Position numbers and translations under genes: made by a program
Part shown: in pieces, positions 1-12,993 of the stretch
How positions within the stretch are numbered: the first letter of the stretch is position 1
Layout: every line of letters begins with the position of its first letter
Notes under the pieces: generated by a model
Told to the model about the DNA's origin: nothing
What the model saw: only the letters and a program-made list of their open reading frames with translations
Databases searched by the model: none
DNA from: Ampelocalamus luodianensis
Lineage: Eukaryota > Streptophyta > Magnoliopsida > Poales > Poaceae
DNA length: 64,000 bases
Assembly (NCBI GenBank): GCA_036346255.1
Contig: CM070622.1
Span: forward strand, 29,228,751 to 29,292,750
Reading direction: 5' to 3'

Positions 1-52
1 AACACATCTCCACATCATAGTAGGTTAGGATATGAGCCAAACATACTCAACA
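1..52 (-). repeat. Start of the 3' LTR of copia K (cut by window edge)
   Basis: Read on the minus strand from 52 it begins TGTTGAGTATGTTTGGCTCA and matches the beginning of the LTR at 1786-2295 with several substitutions. The rest lies before the window. Confidence 0.8.
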
Positions 53-1196
53 ATCTCTACCTTGACTCCTATCCGTTGAAGTCACCATGCTACTCCAAGA
101 ATTCGCTCCAAATCAGCTCTGCTATTTTTGTTTTTCCATTTTTTTTCTTTTTTACTCACACCTTTGGGAGTGCCACCACCACAGGGTCCCATGCACATCA
201 CACCAATGTATGTGTTGATGTCCAGGGTAGCCTACCTGAACTCTCCACCTGAGAGCTTCTTTGTTGTGTTGTTTGGTTAACCACACCTCCTGTTCCTACC
301 ACCTTCCATGTCATAGGTTTGTACCGCCTCCGAGCTCCACCTGCTCATCGATACCGCGTGGTTGGTCCCACCATGTCTTCCTTCTTTCAACAGCTCGTAC
401 TTTCACCTTGGCGCCTGCTATATTTTACATACGTCTTTGTAGTTTTGCACATAACTTAAGATGAGATATGAGTATCTACTGCTGACGACACGATTTCCTT
501 CTCCTTATCAGGATTTTTATCAGACCTCCCATTGGTTTCTTTTCCCTTATGATTACCTATTAATCGGTATCCTCCATTGCTCTAGATACTTTTCTTAATT
601 CCTTGCCCTTTGCAAGTAACTCGCATGACTCCACCTCGAAGTGATATCTCACAACCTTAAAGTTCAAGTGACCTTACAGAAATTAGATTCTTCTTTAAGC
701 CGAGAACGTACCGAACTCCTGTCATGTGCGATGTGCTCCATTATATATCTCGATGTCATCATTATATATCTCGATGCCATTGTTCCCAACTCAATTATTG
801 CTCCTTACAATCCGCTAAGCGAACAGTTCCATGTGTCGGATGTAGAGATCCTTCGTCACACATCTCTCTCGTTGAACATATATGGAAGTAACAACCTGAC
901 TCTACTATCCATCCATGAGAAGTACTTGATTAACTGATGACTAGTACGTCTGAATCAACTTTCGCTACCAACACTAGGCATGATCCTCTCATTTGCTTTA
1001 AACTTAGACATTACTCTATCATATGACCTTACTCGTCACATAGATAACATACACATGTGCCCTTGCTCTTGCTCTTCTTCTTTCTGTGACTTTTCTTTTG
1101 CCTGCACCACCTATGACAGCCAATACTTGATCACCCAAGGACAAAGAATTCGATGTCTTCATCAAGGACTCCGCCTCCAACAGATATGCCACTACC

Positions 1197-1730
1197 TCAT
1201 TGAAGTTGAGAGTGCTTTTTTCCGACGAGAATATTCATCAACAATTTCTCCCATGATAGTGGTAGAGATGACACCAATATGACGACCTTGTTGTTCTCCT
1301 CAATTTTCTCATCCACACTAGTCAGCTGTGTGATACGCTTGTTGAAGATATTGAGATGATCAACGAACCGTGTGCATTCCTCCATGTGCAATCTGAACAG
1401 TTGCCACTTCATCATCCATCAGTTTGTCAACAACTTTGCCATATACAATTTTTTTAAGTCACTCCATATTTTTTTGATGAATTTTCCTTAATCACCGAGT
1501 ATTTTACCTCATCGGAGAGATATAGACTGATTGTACTGATAGTCTTCCACTCTGTCACCTTCCATTCTTCAATGGACGTCTTTTTTGGTTTGTCCCCTTC
1601 AAGAGCATCGATTAACCTTTACTGGACAAGGACATCCTTCACTACACATTACCACATGCTAAAAATTTCCTCACCGTCAAATTTCTCTACTTGATTTCAC
1701 ACTGTTGACATCGATCTTGATTTTGTGTCA
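1197..1730 (-). pseudogene. Decayed copia gag (UBN2-type capsid)
   Basis: On the minus strand, a stretch from about 1640 reads DALEGDKPKRTSIEEW, the gag motif in which a substrate-binding segment precedes the capsid. After a few stops, 1415-1197 is open for 72 codons and reads FRLHMEECTRFVDHLNIFNK and later LVSSLPLSWEKLL. This is the usual copia capsid pattern: leucine-rich helix, HLNxFNxLI, then LLSSLPxSYexLv. In stops occur near 1430-1450, so no full protein can be made. A functional copia gag is the N-terminal part of a polyprotein that forms the virus-like particle; here the downstream zinc knuckle and pol are absent or unrecognisable. Family assignment is good; the exact ends are approximate. 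Confidence 0.75.
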
Positions 1731-1770
1731 CCTGACGCTTCGTCGACCTTAATCAGATTAATCTAGCATT

Positions 1771-1785
1771 AGTTATGATACCACT
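1771..1785 (-). other. Primer-binding site of copia K (initiator tRNA-Met type)
   Basis: Two bases inside the LTR the minus strand reads TGGTATCA, the start of the standard copia primer-binding site complementary to initiator tRNA-Met. The following bases diverge from the usual GAGC. Confidence 0.7.
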
Positions 1786-2295
1786 TGTTATACTATGCTA
1801 CCCCTTCTTATGCGCAACAGCCCCAGATTAGATCAAAGTTTGTGAGAAACGGCATGAGCGTGCACAGTATCAAGAACAGAGTAGATGAATCCCGTATAGA
1901 GAACCAAATAACAGCGATGAAATAATCACAACGAGAGAAAAATATTTGGTGAAACCGAACGAAAATTCCTTAAGAACAACCTCAAAAGAGTACAAGGGAT
2001 TGCCGCGCTCTCACAATCCTCTCGAACTTTTTAGGACTCTTGGATCATTGCTTTATCTAGTGCTAAAGAATAACCTAGCCTCTAGTCCTCTCGTGCACCT
2101 CTTACTTTGGATGAGTTGGTTTGTGGCTTGTGTTCTCATGACTATCCCTCATGGGTCATGGCTTTATATAGTGCCCCCTAGTTTTCCTCTAAAACAAAGT
2201 AGGAATCCTAATACTAATAGGATTAAGATAGAAATCCTTGTAGAACACATCACTAAATCCTAATATGTTAGGACATGAGTCAACCATACTCAACA
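1786..2295 (-). repeat. 5' LTR of copia K (510 bp)
   Basis: Minus-strand ends are TGTTGAGTATGG and AGTATAACA, giving the TG...CA termini expected of an LTR. The right boundary is fixed by similarity to the 1-52 copy and the left one by the adjoining primer-binding site. Confidence 0.85.
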
Positions 2296-3423
2296 AGTTA
2301 TGTATTTGGGAGCATGCAACAAAAAGGTGCATCATCAACATATCTCCTTGAGAATTTGATCAAAGAAAATAGCTCTATAAAGTCATGAGAATTTTCTTCC
2401 TTTTAAGGCCTAAATGTCAACTCTTGGAATTCTTATGAACTCACATGCATATCTATATGTGTGATCTCTGTAGCATCTGAAATATACTATATGCAATGGT
2501 AGAGTAAAGGACATTACTAGTGTATTGCCTCCTATAGCAAGCAACTAAATTAGAAATAAATACTACCAAACCAAGAACTCGCCCGTCGCAACCGCACAGC
2601 ACAGCTGGGACCACAACACGCATCGCCAAGGCAACACCACCCGCAAGCAAGAACAAATGTAACTATTATGGCTGGGATTCAATACCAGCGACGAGCCCGA
2701 GCCAGGTGCACGACGGCAGACGCGGCGGCAAAGGAAGGCGCGACAATAGAAGCAGACGTGACCAAGGGAGATAATTAGGGAGGGGATCAATGGCTTGTTT
2801 AGTTATCTTATCTCAATTTGTTATTTGGTACCAAATATATATTATCTTGGTAGGAGGCCATCCTATTAAAGGGATCGGCCAAATCAATTATCATCGAGGA
2901 ATAACAAAGCCTTTCTCCCCTTCTTCTTCTCTAGCGCCGCCAGCGCTATCCTCCTTTCCGGCTGGCGCCTCCTGCTCGCCGCTGGGAGTTCAAACCCCGA
3001 CCACCCATCCGCCATTCATATAACCCACATCACCTTAACCTAGTCCATAATAGTAACATCATGGGAAAGGAGATGAGAGCCAAGAAACCAACCTTAGCTT
3101 CCATGCACGCGAGCCGCCACCGCCTTACCCAACGAAGCTTGGCCGTGCCCAGAGCCGCTAATTCTCGCTGGAAAAGGAAACAAGAGACGAGGATGCCGGC
3201 GAGATTTAGAGGTGGTCGCAGGGGCGGGAGCACGAGAAGCGAGGGATGGTATGCGTACACGCGGGGTGGAGGAGGAGGGCGTGAGGCTTTTGGGAGGTGG
3301 TTTGCAGTGTCGAGTAGGAGGAGGGGAGGAGGCGGAGGTGGAGGAGAAGGGGAAAAGAGAGATAGAGAGGCATCGGGCTTTAAAGACGAGAAGGGAAAAG
3401 ATAAAAATTGGCTGGCGTTTTAG
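2296..3423. other. No gene; LTR-like promoter remnant and GA-rich tract
   Basis: Non-coding in appearance. Around 2800-2960 the pattern (TTATCTTATC, CTATTAAAGGG, then CT-rich and CGCC-rich bases) resembles the promoter end of a grass copia LTR, but I find neither TG/CA ends nor a partner. From 3230 to 3400 the plus strand is a GGAGG/GA-rich tract that leaves open frames of about 110-120 codons on both strands. They have biased low-complexity composition and no recognisable domain, so I do not call them genes. Confidence 0.45.
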
Positions 3424-3645
3424 ATTAACCATGGTGAAAAATAAGATCGTGGTTTTTTGGTAGGCCCATAGATATGGATCATCCGTTACTTGATCGAATA
3501 GCCCAAAGCGTATAATATCTCATTCATTGGATAATAAATCAACATTTTAGGCTAAACATAGTGGAAAATAAGAGTGTGGATTTCGTTGGGCCTATAGATA
3601 TGGATCATCAATTGCTTGATCAGATAGTCCAAAACATATAATGTA
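3424..3645. repeat. Diverged direct duplication, about 127-bp period
   Basis: Two units, about 3424-3520 and 3551-3645, share the ordered words GAAAATAAGA, TAGATATGGATCATC and TTGATC. The second unit ends exactly where the MITE begins. Confidence 0.7.
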
Positions 3646-3904
3646 CTCCCTCTAGTCACAAAAGGAAGTCATTTTGGACATCGACACGGTCTCCCGAATG
3701 CAAATTTGACTACTCATTTTTATTGTAATATATTTGTAGAACTTAATAATATTATATTATTATGAAATTATTTTTTGAGATGAATCTACACATGTCATTT
3801 TCATGTGTCCAATCTAAATATTCAAAAAGACATTGACAGATACAATTTATAATGTTTAACTGCACGTAACCCAAAATGACCTCCTTTTGTGTGACTAGAG
3901 GGAG
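3646..3904. mobile_element. Stowaway-like (Tc1/mariner) MITE, 259 bp
   Basis: Terminal inverted repeats of about 30 bp start CTCCCTCTAGTCACAAAAGG at the left and end with the imperfect complement CTTTTGTGTGACTAGAGGG plus AG at the right. The element is flanked by TA on both sides (3644-3645 and 3905-3906), the Tc1/mariner target duplication. It is AT-rich inside with no coding capacity, as expected of a Stowaway MITE moved in trans by a mariner transposase. Confidence 0.9.
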
Positions 3905-4004
3905 TATCATCGTGGTTAGATCTTCCAAGATCGATCTTTTTCATTAGTGGATCTAGCTATATTTGCATTTCCTTCTCATTTTGTATCCAAAGCAGGTTCT
4001 CATT

Positions 4005-5127
4005 TATGTTCTTAGTTGTATCCATCTACACTAGCACAAAATACGTGCCAAGATAGTTTATTGTATGAATATGCGATTCTTATGAGGGTTTACTTGACAG
4101 AAAGGTCTGTTTACTTGTGAGCTATGGCATACTTTGTTTGATGAGTACATTGCACACGTCTTCGGTCGCTACCATAAGATCGGTTCATTGTCCATTGTAT
4201 ATGGTTTGTATGGGCCATGTGTGTAATGTGGTAGGAGGAGTGGCGATCTTTACATTTTTCTGTTGCTTGTATTAAATGTGTACATATTTTGCATGTGGGT
4301 ATCTATTATATTTTTGTAAGTATATTTAGTTCACATATATATGTTATGTAACATAGATAAATAACATATATTCACCTCGACAACATCATTTATGTAGTTT
4401 TATTTTATCTACATAGGCACTAAATATATGCTAGGATAATCTATCAAGGCACTAAATCTATGTCAAGATAATCTATCATATGAAGATACGATTTTGAAGG
4501 ACTTGTTTTTGTAAAGGTTTAAGTCATCACAAAGATTTGTGTACTTATGGTTTGACTTGTTTGATTCTGTGTAAATCACACGTCGTCCATAACTACAGAA
4601 TGTACGGTTCACCATCCACTTGATGTTGCTTCTATGTGCCATACAGGGGAGACGCTTTGCACATCTGCATTGTGTGGGAGACACTTTTCACATTTGCTTT
4701 GTTTGTACTAAAAGCATATCTACTTTACATGTGGGCATCAATTGAATTATTATAAAAGTAGAGTTGGTTAATCATTTTGCGCAGATACACCCAAGTAATT
4801 GTTTCTTCTCTCTTTGAAGACAAACTAGATACTTCGTTTATACCATTTAATTGTATCTACGTAAGCACCACATTTGTGCCAATATATTTTTTTGCCTGAA
4901 GATGCAGCTGCAATCTTCTTTTAAGGGTTTACTTGCTAGATTTTTGTCTACTCATGGGCTATGTTATCATTTATTTGATTCTAAGTGCATTGCATGTTAT
5001 CTTAGTTGATGCCATTTGTAGTCTTCTTTTAAGGGTTTACTTGCGACAAATTTGTCTACTCATGGACTATGTTATCATCTATTTGATTCTAGGTGCAATG
5101 CATATGTCTTTAGCTAACGCCAAATGG
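4005..5127. repeat. Diverged tandem array of about 110-450 bp units
   Basis: At least four degenerate units begin near 4020, 4405, 4853 and 5020. Each carries the ordered words ATCTAC...AGCAC or GGCAC, a run like AGGGTTTACTTG, TGTCTACTCATGG or its variants, and TGTTTGATTCT or TTATTTGATTCTA. The last two units (from about 4917 and 5020) are the most alike. No coding sense. It is cut by the insertion of LTR C at 5128. Confidence 0.6.
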
Positions 5128-8100
5128 CTAGTTGTAACATTCCAATTTTCATGTTCTGTTGGAGCTTTTCAAAATAAAAATAACTATTTGAATTTTCTTG
5201 AATTAATTAGAGCTTAATTTGAATTTTTAGAAAATAAAACCATCTAATGTGAATAATCTAAACATTAATCAAATTCAAAACCTATTTATTTGAGTTCCTC
5301 TTGTTCCAAAGTATTTTCTGGAATTTTCTGAGTCCATTTGCTATTTCTTTGAGCTCAATTTAATTTATCTCCTTTTCTAAAATTTGGAAATATTTCTGTT
5401 TCCGAAATATCCCGTGGGCTGAATTCTTTCTTCCTGACCCATTTCCCTCCTCCCTCTCTCTCTATCGCTGGCCCAACTCCATACCTCACGTCCCTAGCCC
5501 AAACAGCCCATCAACCGCCCCGTCGCATGCGCGTGCGCCTCGCGTCCCACGCCGCTCTCACTGCCGCTAAGAGCTGGGACCCACCTGTCAGCAGGTCACC
5601 CCTGTCCTCCTTCTAGTCTCCTCCTCTTGCACGACACTGTCGTCGTCTCTGCCTCGGACATCACCACGCTCACCTTTAAATTTCACTGCCACCCACATCA
5701 GGACGATCGCCTTGCTTCCCACCCCGAAACCCTAGGGTCTCGTCCCCGGTTCCACCGCCATGTCACCAAAACAAAATTGTGATAGTCGTGCATTGCCGAA
5801 GCTTTCCTCGTCGGATTTTGTCACCGCAAATAGTTCTGCCTCATCGCGTTCTACGTGATGCGCACCTCTCTGACCTCGGGATCCCATTGCACCGCTGTCG
5901 TCATCGACACCCGAGTCACTTCGCTTCCTCCACCCTCGCCATTGGTCACTGTCAGTGGAAACCGTACGCATCATCTTCTTCGCCACATCTTCTTTGCCTA
6001 GATCCGAACTCTCACTGTATCTGTCATGCCTCGCCATTGTCGGTGACCCTTGGTTCCCATGATCCGCTGCTGTCACTGTCGATGTGGCAACCACATCCTT
6101 TCCTCCACAATGCCAGTGCTCGCGTAGCAAGCCGCGTGGATGCCTACGTGTCACCTGAGCCCAAGCCCTAGATCTAAAACCGTGTGAACTTGGCTCACCA
6201 TGGACCGTGTCGTCGACATGTGGAACTCACTTGTCAGTTCCTATTCCATGAATGCAGTTCGCTGTAGACCGCAAACCTTCTTCGTGGACTTAGTCTATAG
6301 ACCATGGGTCCACAAATCAGTGACCCAATTCCTTATTGACATGATGCTAGCGCGGTAATCTGGAATTTCCTTTAGAAAGAAAATAAAAAAATCCCAAAAT
6401 GGTGTTTTCTCTCACAATTTCTTTGAATTAAATATTCCAAAAGGCTGTTCTCCTTTGTCCGAACTCCAATTAATCCAATTGAAATTTCTAAATTCATCTC
6501 AAATCGAGATCTTTTTTTTCAGTGTTGGTTTTGTTAATTTCATATTTTATTTGAATCTCATTTATATTGTCGGACCCCGGAGTGGAATACCCGAAGACCC
6601 TATGTGTATACCGTGTTAGTCCCAGGATTAAAGGCTAGCACACACATTCACAACATTTGGCAATCACATGCTAAAGTAAAGCAAAAGGGTAATCTACTTA
6701 AGCAATTACAAGTTATTACAATCACGACCGATCGGCAAAAAAAAAACAGTCATCAGAGTAAAATAAATAGCAGCGAAAGGCACAATAAGGTAGCAAAAGT
6801 CCAGCGGCATGCTCATCCGATCCCGTGGGCAACCGACAAGAAACAAAGCCTAGGTAGACCCATCACCGAACCCTTCGATGCTAGAGTCAAAGAACTCATC
6901 ATCTAGTGTTGCCTCATTTGCAAACTCTAAACTAACAATAATAACAAGATTGATCACTTATGTACTCAGCAAGACTTGTGGTGTATCGCAAAAATATATT
7001 AGATGCAAGGCTGTCAAGCGAATGGCTCTAGTCTACAAGTTATTTTGCTTAAAGCCATATTTATTTGCAATATTCATAAGTAATAATTTGCAATGAAAAC
7101 TTTAAAGAGCAGTACAAATAAGTACAGGACAGTAAGTATGATATTGAATCAAGTAACAACAATATCTGCAACCCTACCCGTTACAAGCAAAAATATAATC
7201 ATGTTTTGCCATAGAAATGCCACTAACAAATTCATGTTCAACCATAGAAATGACAGTCCTACTATAGAAATAGCCAATCAGTCATAGAAATGACGGTTTC
7301 GCTATAGACATAGCAATATAGCCATATAAATGGTAGTTAACTCAACAAATGAAAAACTCCATGTTGTTACCCTAATCTTTTAGGACAAAATAGTTTAGAA
7401 AAACAAAGCTACTGCCATACCAGTCGCACTAAGCATGCTCATGACCGCGGGCGTGGCTATTCGAATAGTTTATCACTCTGCAGAGGTGTACAACTTTACC
7501 CATAGTACGTGGTATTCCAGTTACCTGGAATATCTCTATATCACTGCTCACTACCGAAGGTAAGCAGCCCAGAGTTCGTGACGCAACCTTTACATTATCT
7601 AGGCCTAACCTTGCACTAGCCCTGCGAATCATTATCCCCATCCGTCGGGAAAAATAATAATGATGATAATAATGATAACAACAATAGAAGACATCTAATG
7701 AGGAGCCTCACTCACCCGAATAGAAACCCATTGAGTGAGTCCCTCACTTCACCCGGATGGAAACCCGTCAAAGTGAGGCATCCGCAGTTGTGTCGACATG
7801 GCAGCCCTTCGGCAATGCACGCACTACTTCTGCCTAATGTCATGCAAGGCTAAGATTTCGATAACTTAGTTAGATACGACCATCCCATACTAGCACATAC
7901 GGTTTTACAATTAGGTCTTAGTCTCGGAGTTATTGGCTTTAGTCCTTGATTGACTATGGCGAGATCTCCACCCTATCTACTAGTGAGTTGCAATCATCAC
8001 TTTTTCAAAATACAATATAACTCGCCCGTGTCTAAAGATTAAAATTTTCATGTTAGTGTCATAAAATAATAGAGATAACACCACTGGACCATTTTTAAAA

Positions 8101-11100
8101 TATCCTAAATTCACAAATTAACATATTGTCATATTATAAATTTTTCAGAAAATCTATCGATCTAGTTGCATTTGTGCGATATTCGCATTAAAAATTCCCA
8201 ATTGATATTATATATTGTCTAACCCATATTCTAATGGTTACAACAGTAAAGGATCAAAATTTCAAAAGGAAGAATGCAACAAGTAGGATTACAACTACCA
8301 TTTTCCCAATAATAACATTTTTCATACACATACACGCTTGCATAATATGATTTACAAAATAAAGTACAATAATTAAAATACTAGGATTAATATGATCAAA
8401 GGAGGTGCATGCCTTGCTCTTGCTGTTCTGGAGGAATGGTGGATTGATCGTCGTAATAAAAACCGAATGACCGACGTCTAAAAAGAGTCGGAAACGAATT
8501 AAATAACAACCAATAAATTCAACAGCAACTAAAATTAAATATTTTTACATATTCAGGTAGATTATGATTTTAGAGATAAATTTCATCCAATTTAGAGCTT
8601 TGTAGCAAAAGTTATTAATGTTTCAATTTGGTTCGATTGAGAAAATCAAATAAAATTGAGAAATACGCTTTCCAACAGAGAAAGCGTAATCCTACGCATG
8701 TTCTAAAGGGGTTTACGCTTTCCAGTAAAGGAAGACGTATTATCCTCATAACTGAAAGCGCATTTTTCTATTTTCATTTGATTCTCGCTTAGACTGACAT
8801 GTGGGGTCCATTGTGAGTGACTCGGTTTGAGTCCAACAGTCGATCTGTTCAGACAGTTTGAATGTTCGCTTAGGTCCGATCGGACTGGTCCGAACGAGTT
8901 CGATTTGAAAGATTGTTTATGACTTAAGATTTCTTTTAATCTCAAGCTTGGTCCCGCACGTCAGTGACTTATTAAGTTTAACTAAACGTTACTTAGTGTT
9001 TAAAGATGTGAGGACCCCAGTTTATTTGGCTTGTAATGCTTAACCAACCACCTGGTCCTAGCAGCACAAATCAAATAAACTGATCCTCGAGATATGTATA
9101 CTTCCCAGAAAGCAGTATACACACCTCGGTACAAAATTAGACATCAACTCCATTCCAAACATAGAGTCCAAACACTACACTACCAAACGGAAGATAAACA
9201 AATAGTAGAGTTATTACAGACAAAGGCCAACAGGCCACGAGGTACACAAATAAACAAGAACGACAGCGGAAGCAAAAGTGCCATAAGATGGCTATAAACA
9301 AAGCCAATCAGCGTGCCTCCAACCCACAAGGCATCTGACCGGACCGCCAAGTCTAGTCGTCCACGAAACGGCAACACAAACTCACGTAAGTGAGGCCCTT
9401 GGGGCTCACCTTCTTCCTCTCGCAACAAAAACATTAAGCAAAGCACACGAGTACAAAGATTGTCTTTGTACCCGCAAGACTGACGTGTGAACTAGCGCAC
9501 CTATTCATATGCTACATGCAGCTTGTTTAGTGGAGGCCATATGTTTCATTTGCATAAAGCCGATTTTCATTTGCAATAATATAATACAGCTTGAAGGCAA
9601 GTTTGCAATTCATTTTAAGATTGAAATAACGATGAAGGATATTAAGAACAAAAGCGAAAGATAAACAACCTAGAAGTGACTATCCCAATAGTCACCCCAA
9701 CAATAGCACGAATCCCATTCGCACCACCCATCAAGTTTTAATTTAAATGTTGTAGTCTAGTTCTTACGGGCGTATCCGAGCGTGTCCATAACCTAGGGCG
9801 AGGCTATTCGAATAGTTTTAACCTCAGGGTGTACCAATGTACCCACACTGCATCGCCTTTAAACCAAGCACACTTAGAAGGTATGCTCACACGACTAAGT
9901 CCTACGAGACTTTTTCCAATATTGTGTATTAACTACGAGCCGCTCGTATGGATAGAAATCCATACGCTACATGGTAAAGCCGAAAGACAACTACCCACTC
10001 AGATAAAGCTTTTCGGACAACTACCATGCTCCCACCTCCATCCCTCCTGCGACCTCCTGCGACCCGGAGCCAATACACGCCAAAGTACTAGGTCAAGAGA
10101 GGTCCCATATACTCTAGTGTGGTTAGCACGCAAAAATGCTCAGTACGGTGGCGCAAGTAACTCGGTCCTTAACTGACTCGGGCACCTTTCCAGTCACACC
10201 CAACAGATCACACCAGTCTTACCATTGTGCCCAAGTCTAAATCATTTTGGTTTTCATTTTTAATTTTGTAATTAAACATAGCAACAATGCTGAAACATAA
10301 AGTTATAGTAAATTTTGTGTGATCAAGGTTACCGACTAAGTCGATAACCGCCCATTTCTACCGATACTAAGCATGTCTAAGCAATTTGACCGGATCTACT
10401 AAGTGACAAGAGACCATCCAATGACCTCTAATCACGACAAATAACCTAGGCTCGGTAGTAGAGATCAATATTTTGTCTACAGGATATGCAACACGGATTT
10501 AACTAATCAATTTAACACAAATTAAGCAATGCATACATACAAATTGAAACAAAATATTAGATTTTAAAATATCGGGATTATTATGATCAAATGCTTGTTC
10601 GGTCTGTTGTTGCTCAATTTGTTATGAGGGTCGTTCTCGGGGTTGCCGCAAATATCGAATCCTAACGATTGAACAAAACAGCGAATAAGAACGAATAACA
10701 CCGACAAAACTCAAACATGCAACAACAAACAAACATGCTAAAACTCATACAGCAGCTTAAGCAATGATACAACAAAATTTTAGAAACAGAGGACAAAACC
10801 TTTTAATTTATTAAGAATTTTCTAAGAATTTTCTAAGTTATAAACACATCAAAACACTAGTTAATTACTTAACAAATTTTCATGAACAGAACCAGTATCT
10901 AAAACCTATCCTAACAATTAGTATACTGAAAATAGAATTTTACAGAATTGGGTTCATTGAATTTGGACAATTATTGAAAGAGATATGCATTTTCTAATTT
11001 AGAAGATACATAAGACATCATTTTATTAGTTAACAGATTTTTGCTACAGAGACATGGATGAAGCTAATTTTATCAAGTAGTACACTTAAAATGAAAATTA

Positions 11101-12993
11101 ACAAAGACTGGTTTCATGCAATTTGGATAAAATTTGAATTAGTTATGCATTTTACAAGTTTAATTGAATTAACAGATCAACAAAGAAACACAAACCGTAA
11201 ATACTAAATCATTTCAAATCTATAATGCATTTAAACCACTTCGCACTCACATTACCAGCTAGCCTCGCCATGCGACAATGGCGCGCGAATATGCTGACTG
11301 CAATACACCAACCACCAAAGTGACGCTGGCGTATTCTAAGAATACGTCTTCGCTACCAAAGTGCAAACGACATATTCTCACAAAGAAATACGCTTCCCAA
11401 CAGAAAACGCATTACGAGCTATACAACCCTAATCGACAACATGGACCCACATGGCGTGACTCGGAGAATAAATAACGGGCCGGATTAAAGGATTTCTAAA
11501 CGCGATTAACCAAAGAGGGCCCACAAATCGGGGATACAACTAAAGAACTTAATTACATTAAAGACGAGATTAGACCTTAACACCGGCGGCTCGACGGAGC
11601 TCCGCGCGTGGCGACGCGGCAGGTGGAGGATCTCGAATCGAGCGGTTCCTCGGGCTCGCTAGTGGCCTCACTGGTTGCGCAGCTGACTCACTAACACAAT
11701 GGTGCCGGTGCAGAGCCAAATGGTCGTCGGAGGTGAGCTCACGACGGCGGAGGCGGAGAAGAAGCCACCGCTCCCGAGGAGAAGACGCTACGCGCCGAGG
11801 AGCTTTGGGAAGGTGCGCACAGCTTCGCTTTGACTCGTGAAGGATAAGCCCAAGATAACGCCGATGAAGAGGACCGAGGCGCGCTGGAATTGCCACGGCG
11901 GCGGAAGACCGTGCTCAAGAAGAACCGGTCGCATGACCTCGGGGATGCACCAAAGAACAAAATAAGATCACCACTAGACTCGGTGAAGCAATGCGATCCT
12001 AAAGGACCAAGCACAAGCTTGATACTTACTAGAACGCCAGAAGCTCGTGGGGCCGAGCTCACCGAGGCGAGACGAAGACACCACCCTTGGCGATTCACCG
12101 GGCGACAAGGATCCGGATGGCCAAAATGGACGCGCACCGAGTGTGGTTCACGATGGTGAGGTTGTGGGCTCAAGGGCTTCTCCAACGCGGCGCTACCTTC
12201 GCTTCCCTCTCGGTCAAACAAGAAATCGGGCGGAGATAGCACGAGAACGCAAAGGAGAAGAAGTGGGTGAGCTTAGGGCTTTTATGAAGTCACGCGATGC
12301 CTCCCAAATTCCACACGAGGGCATAAAGGTGGCAATGACGCAGGTACGTGGCAAGCATGCGCGCCGCACGCCGCGAACTCCGGTGAGGTGCGGAGAAGAC
12401 GAGGCGGACGGCGGTAGGGTCCACCATCGGCGACGACGAAGCGGTGCGAACCGTGGTTTGACTCGATCGGAAGATGCCGACCGCTCGATCGCTCATGGAC
12501 GGCTGAGATCAGTGTATGCATTCGGACAGGTCGGTTGCGCACGCGACGTGGATCGTTCGATCTTCATCGGACGGTCACGATTGATTAGATTCGCGCGGTG
12601 CAGTTAGGCGGTGCGACCGAGTCAAGTGGCGCGGTCGGACTCGAGTCGGGCTCGGGTTCGAGCCCGAGGAACAGTGTTTTCAGATTTTGATCTAAAAGAC
12701 AGAGAAGGTTTGGGGAATTTTTAGACGTAGCTCCCGAGCTCCAAAAATTCTGAAATTTTTATGGGAACTTACTGGAACATAGAACAACCTTGTGAAATTT
12801 TTCCAGGAGTTTTCATGCACTGCATTGTTCTACAGAAAATTCACAAGATGCTGCCTAAGGGTTTGACCAGATTTCTAAACTGGTTTGACTTGGGCATTTG
12901 AAATAGCAAATAAAATCTAAAAATTGTGAAATAATTCAGGGAGGTAGATAGGATGATCAAGATGATAGGAAAAATAATTTCAGAGGATGATCA

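Larger units (their letters stand above)
1..2295 (-). mobile_element. Ty1/copia LTR retrotransposon K, partial and internally short
   Basis: A copia-type element read on the minus strand and cut by the window start. The start of its 3' LTR is at 1-52 and its complete 5' LTR at 1786-2295; both begin TGTTGAGTATG when read on the minus strand. A primer-binding site abuts the right LTR, followed by a decayed gag. The internal region is only about 1.73 kb, far short of the 3.5-5 kb of a gag-pol copia. I see no protease, integrase or RT motifs, so it is a deleted or non-autonomous copy. Positions 53-1196 show nothing else I recognise. The five bases after the right LTR are AGTTA; the matching target duplication would lie outside the window. 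Confidence 0.85.

Noticed and set aside
3061..3463. Possible gene in the GGAGG-rich tract (120 plus-strand and 112 minus-strand codons)
   Set aside because: Composition alone explains open frames on both strands; no domain, splice pattern or promoter that I trust.
5732..6171. 140-codon minus frame and 130-codon plus frame
   Set aside because: Inside solo LTR C, overlapping each other, without domains.
11570..12607. Frames of 86-186 codons in the 3' LTR of A
   Set aside because: The same region in the 5' LTR (25569-26548) has different frames because of indels, so coding is not conserved.
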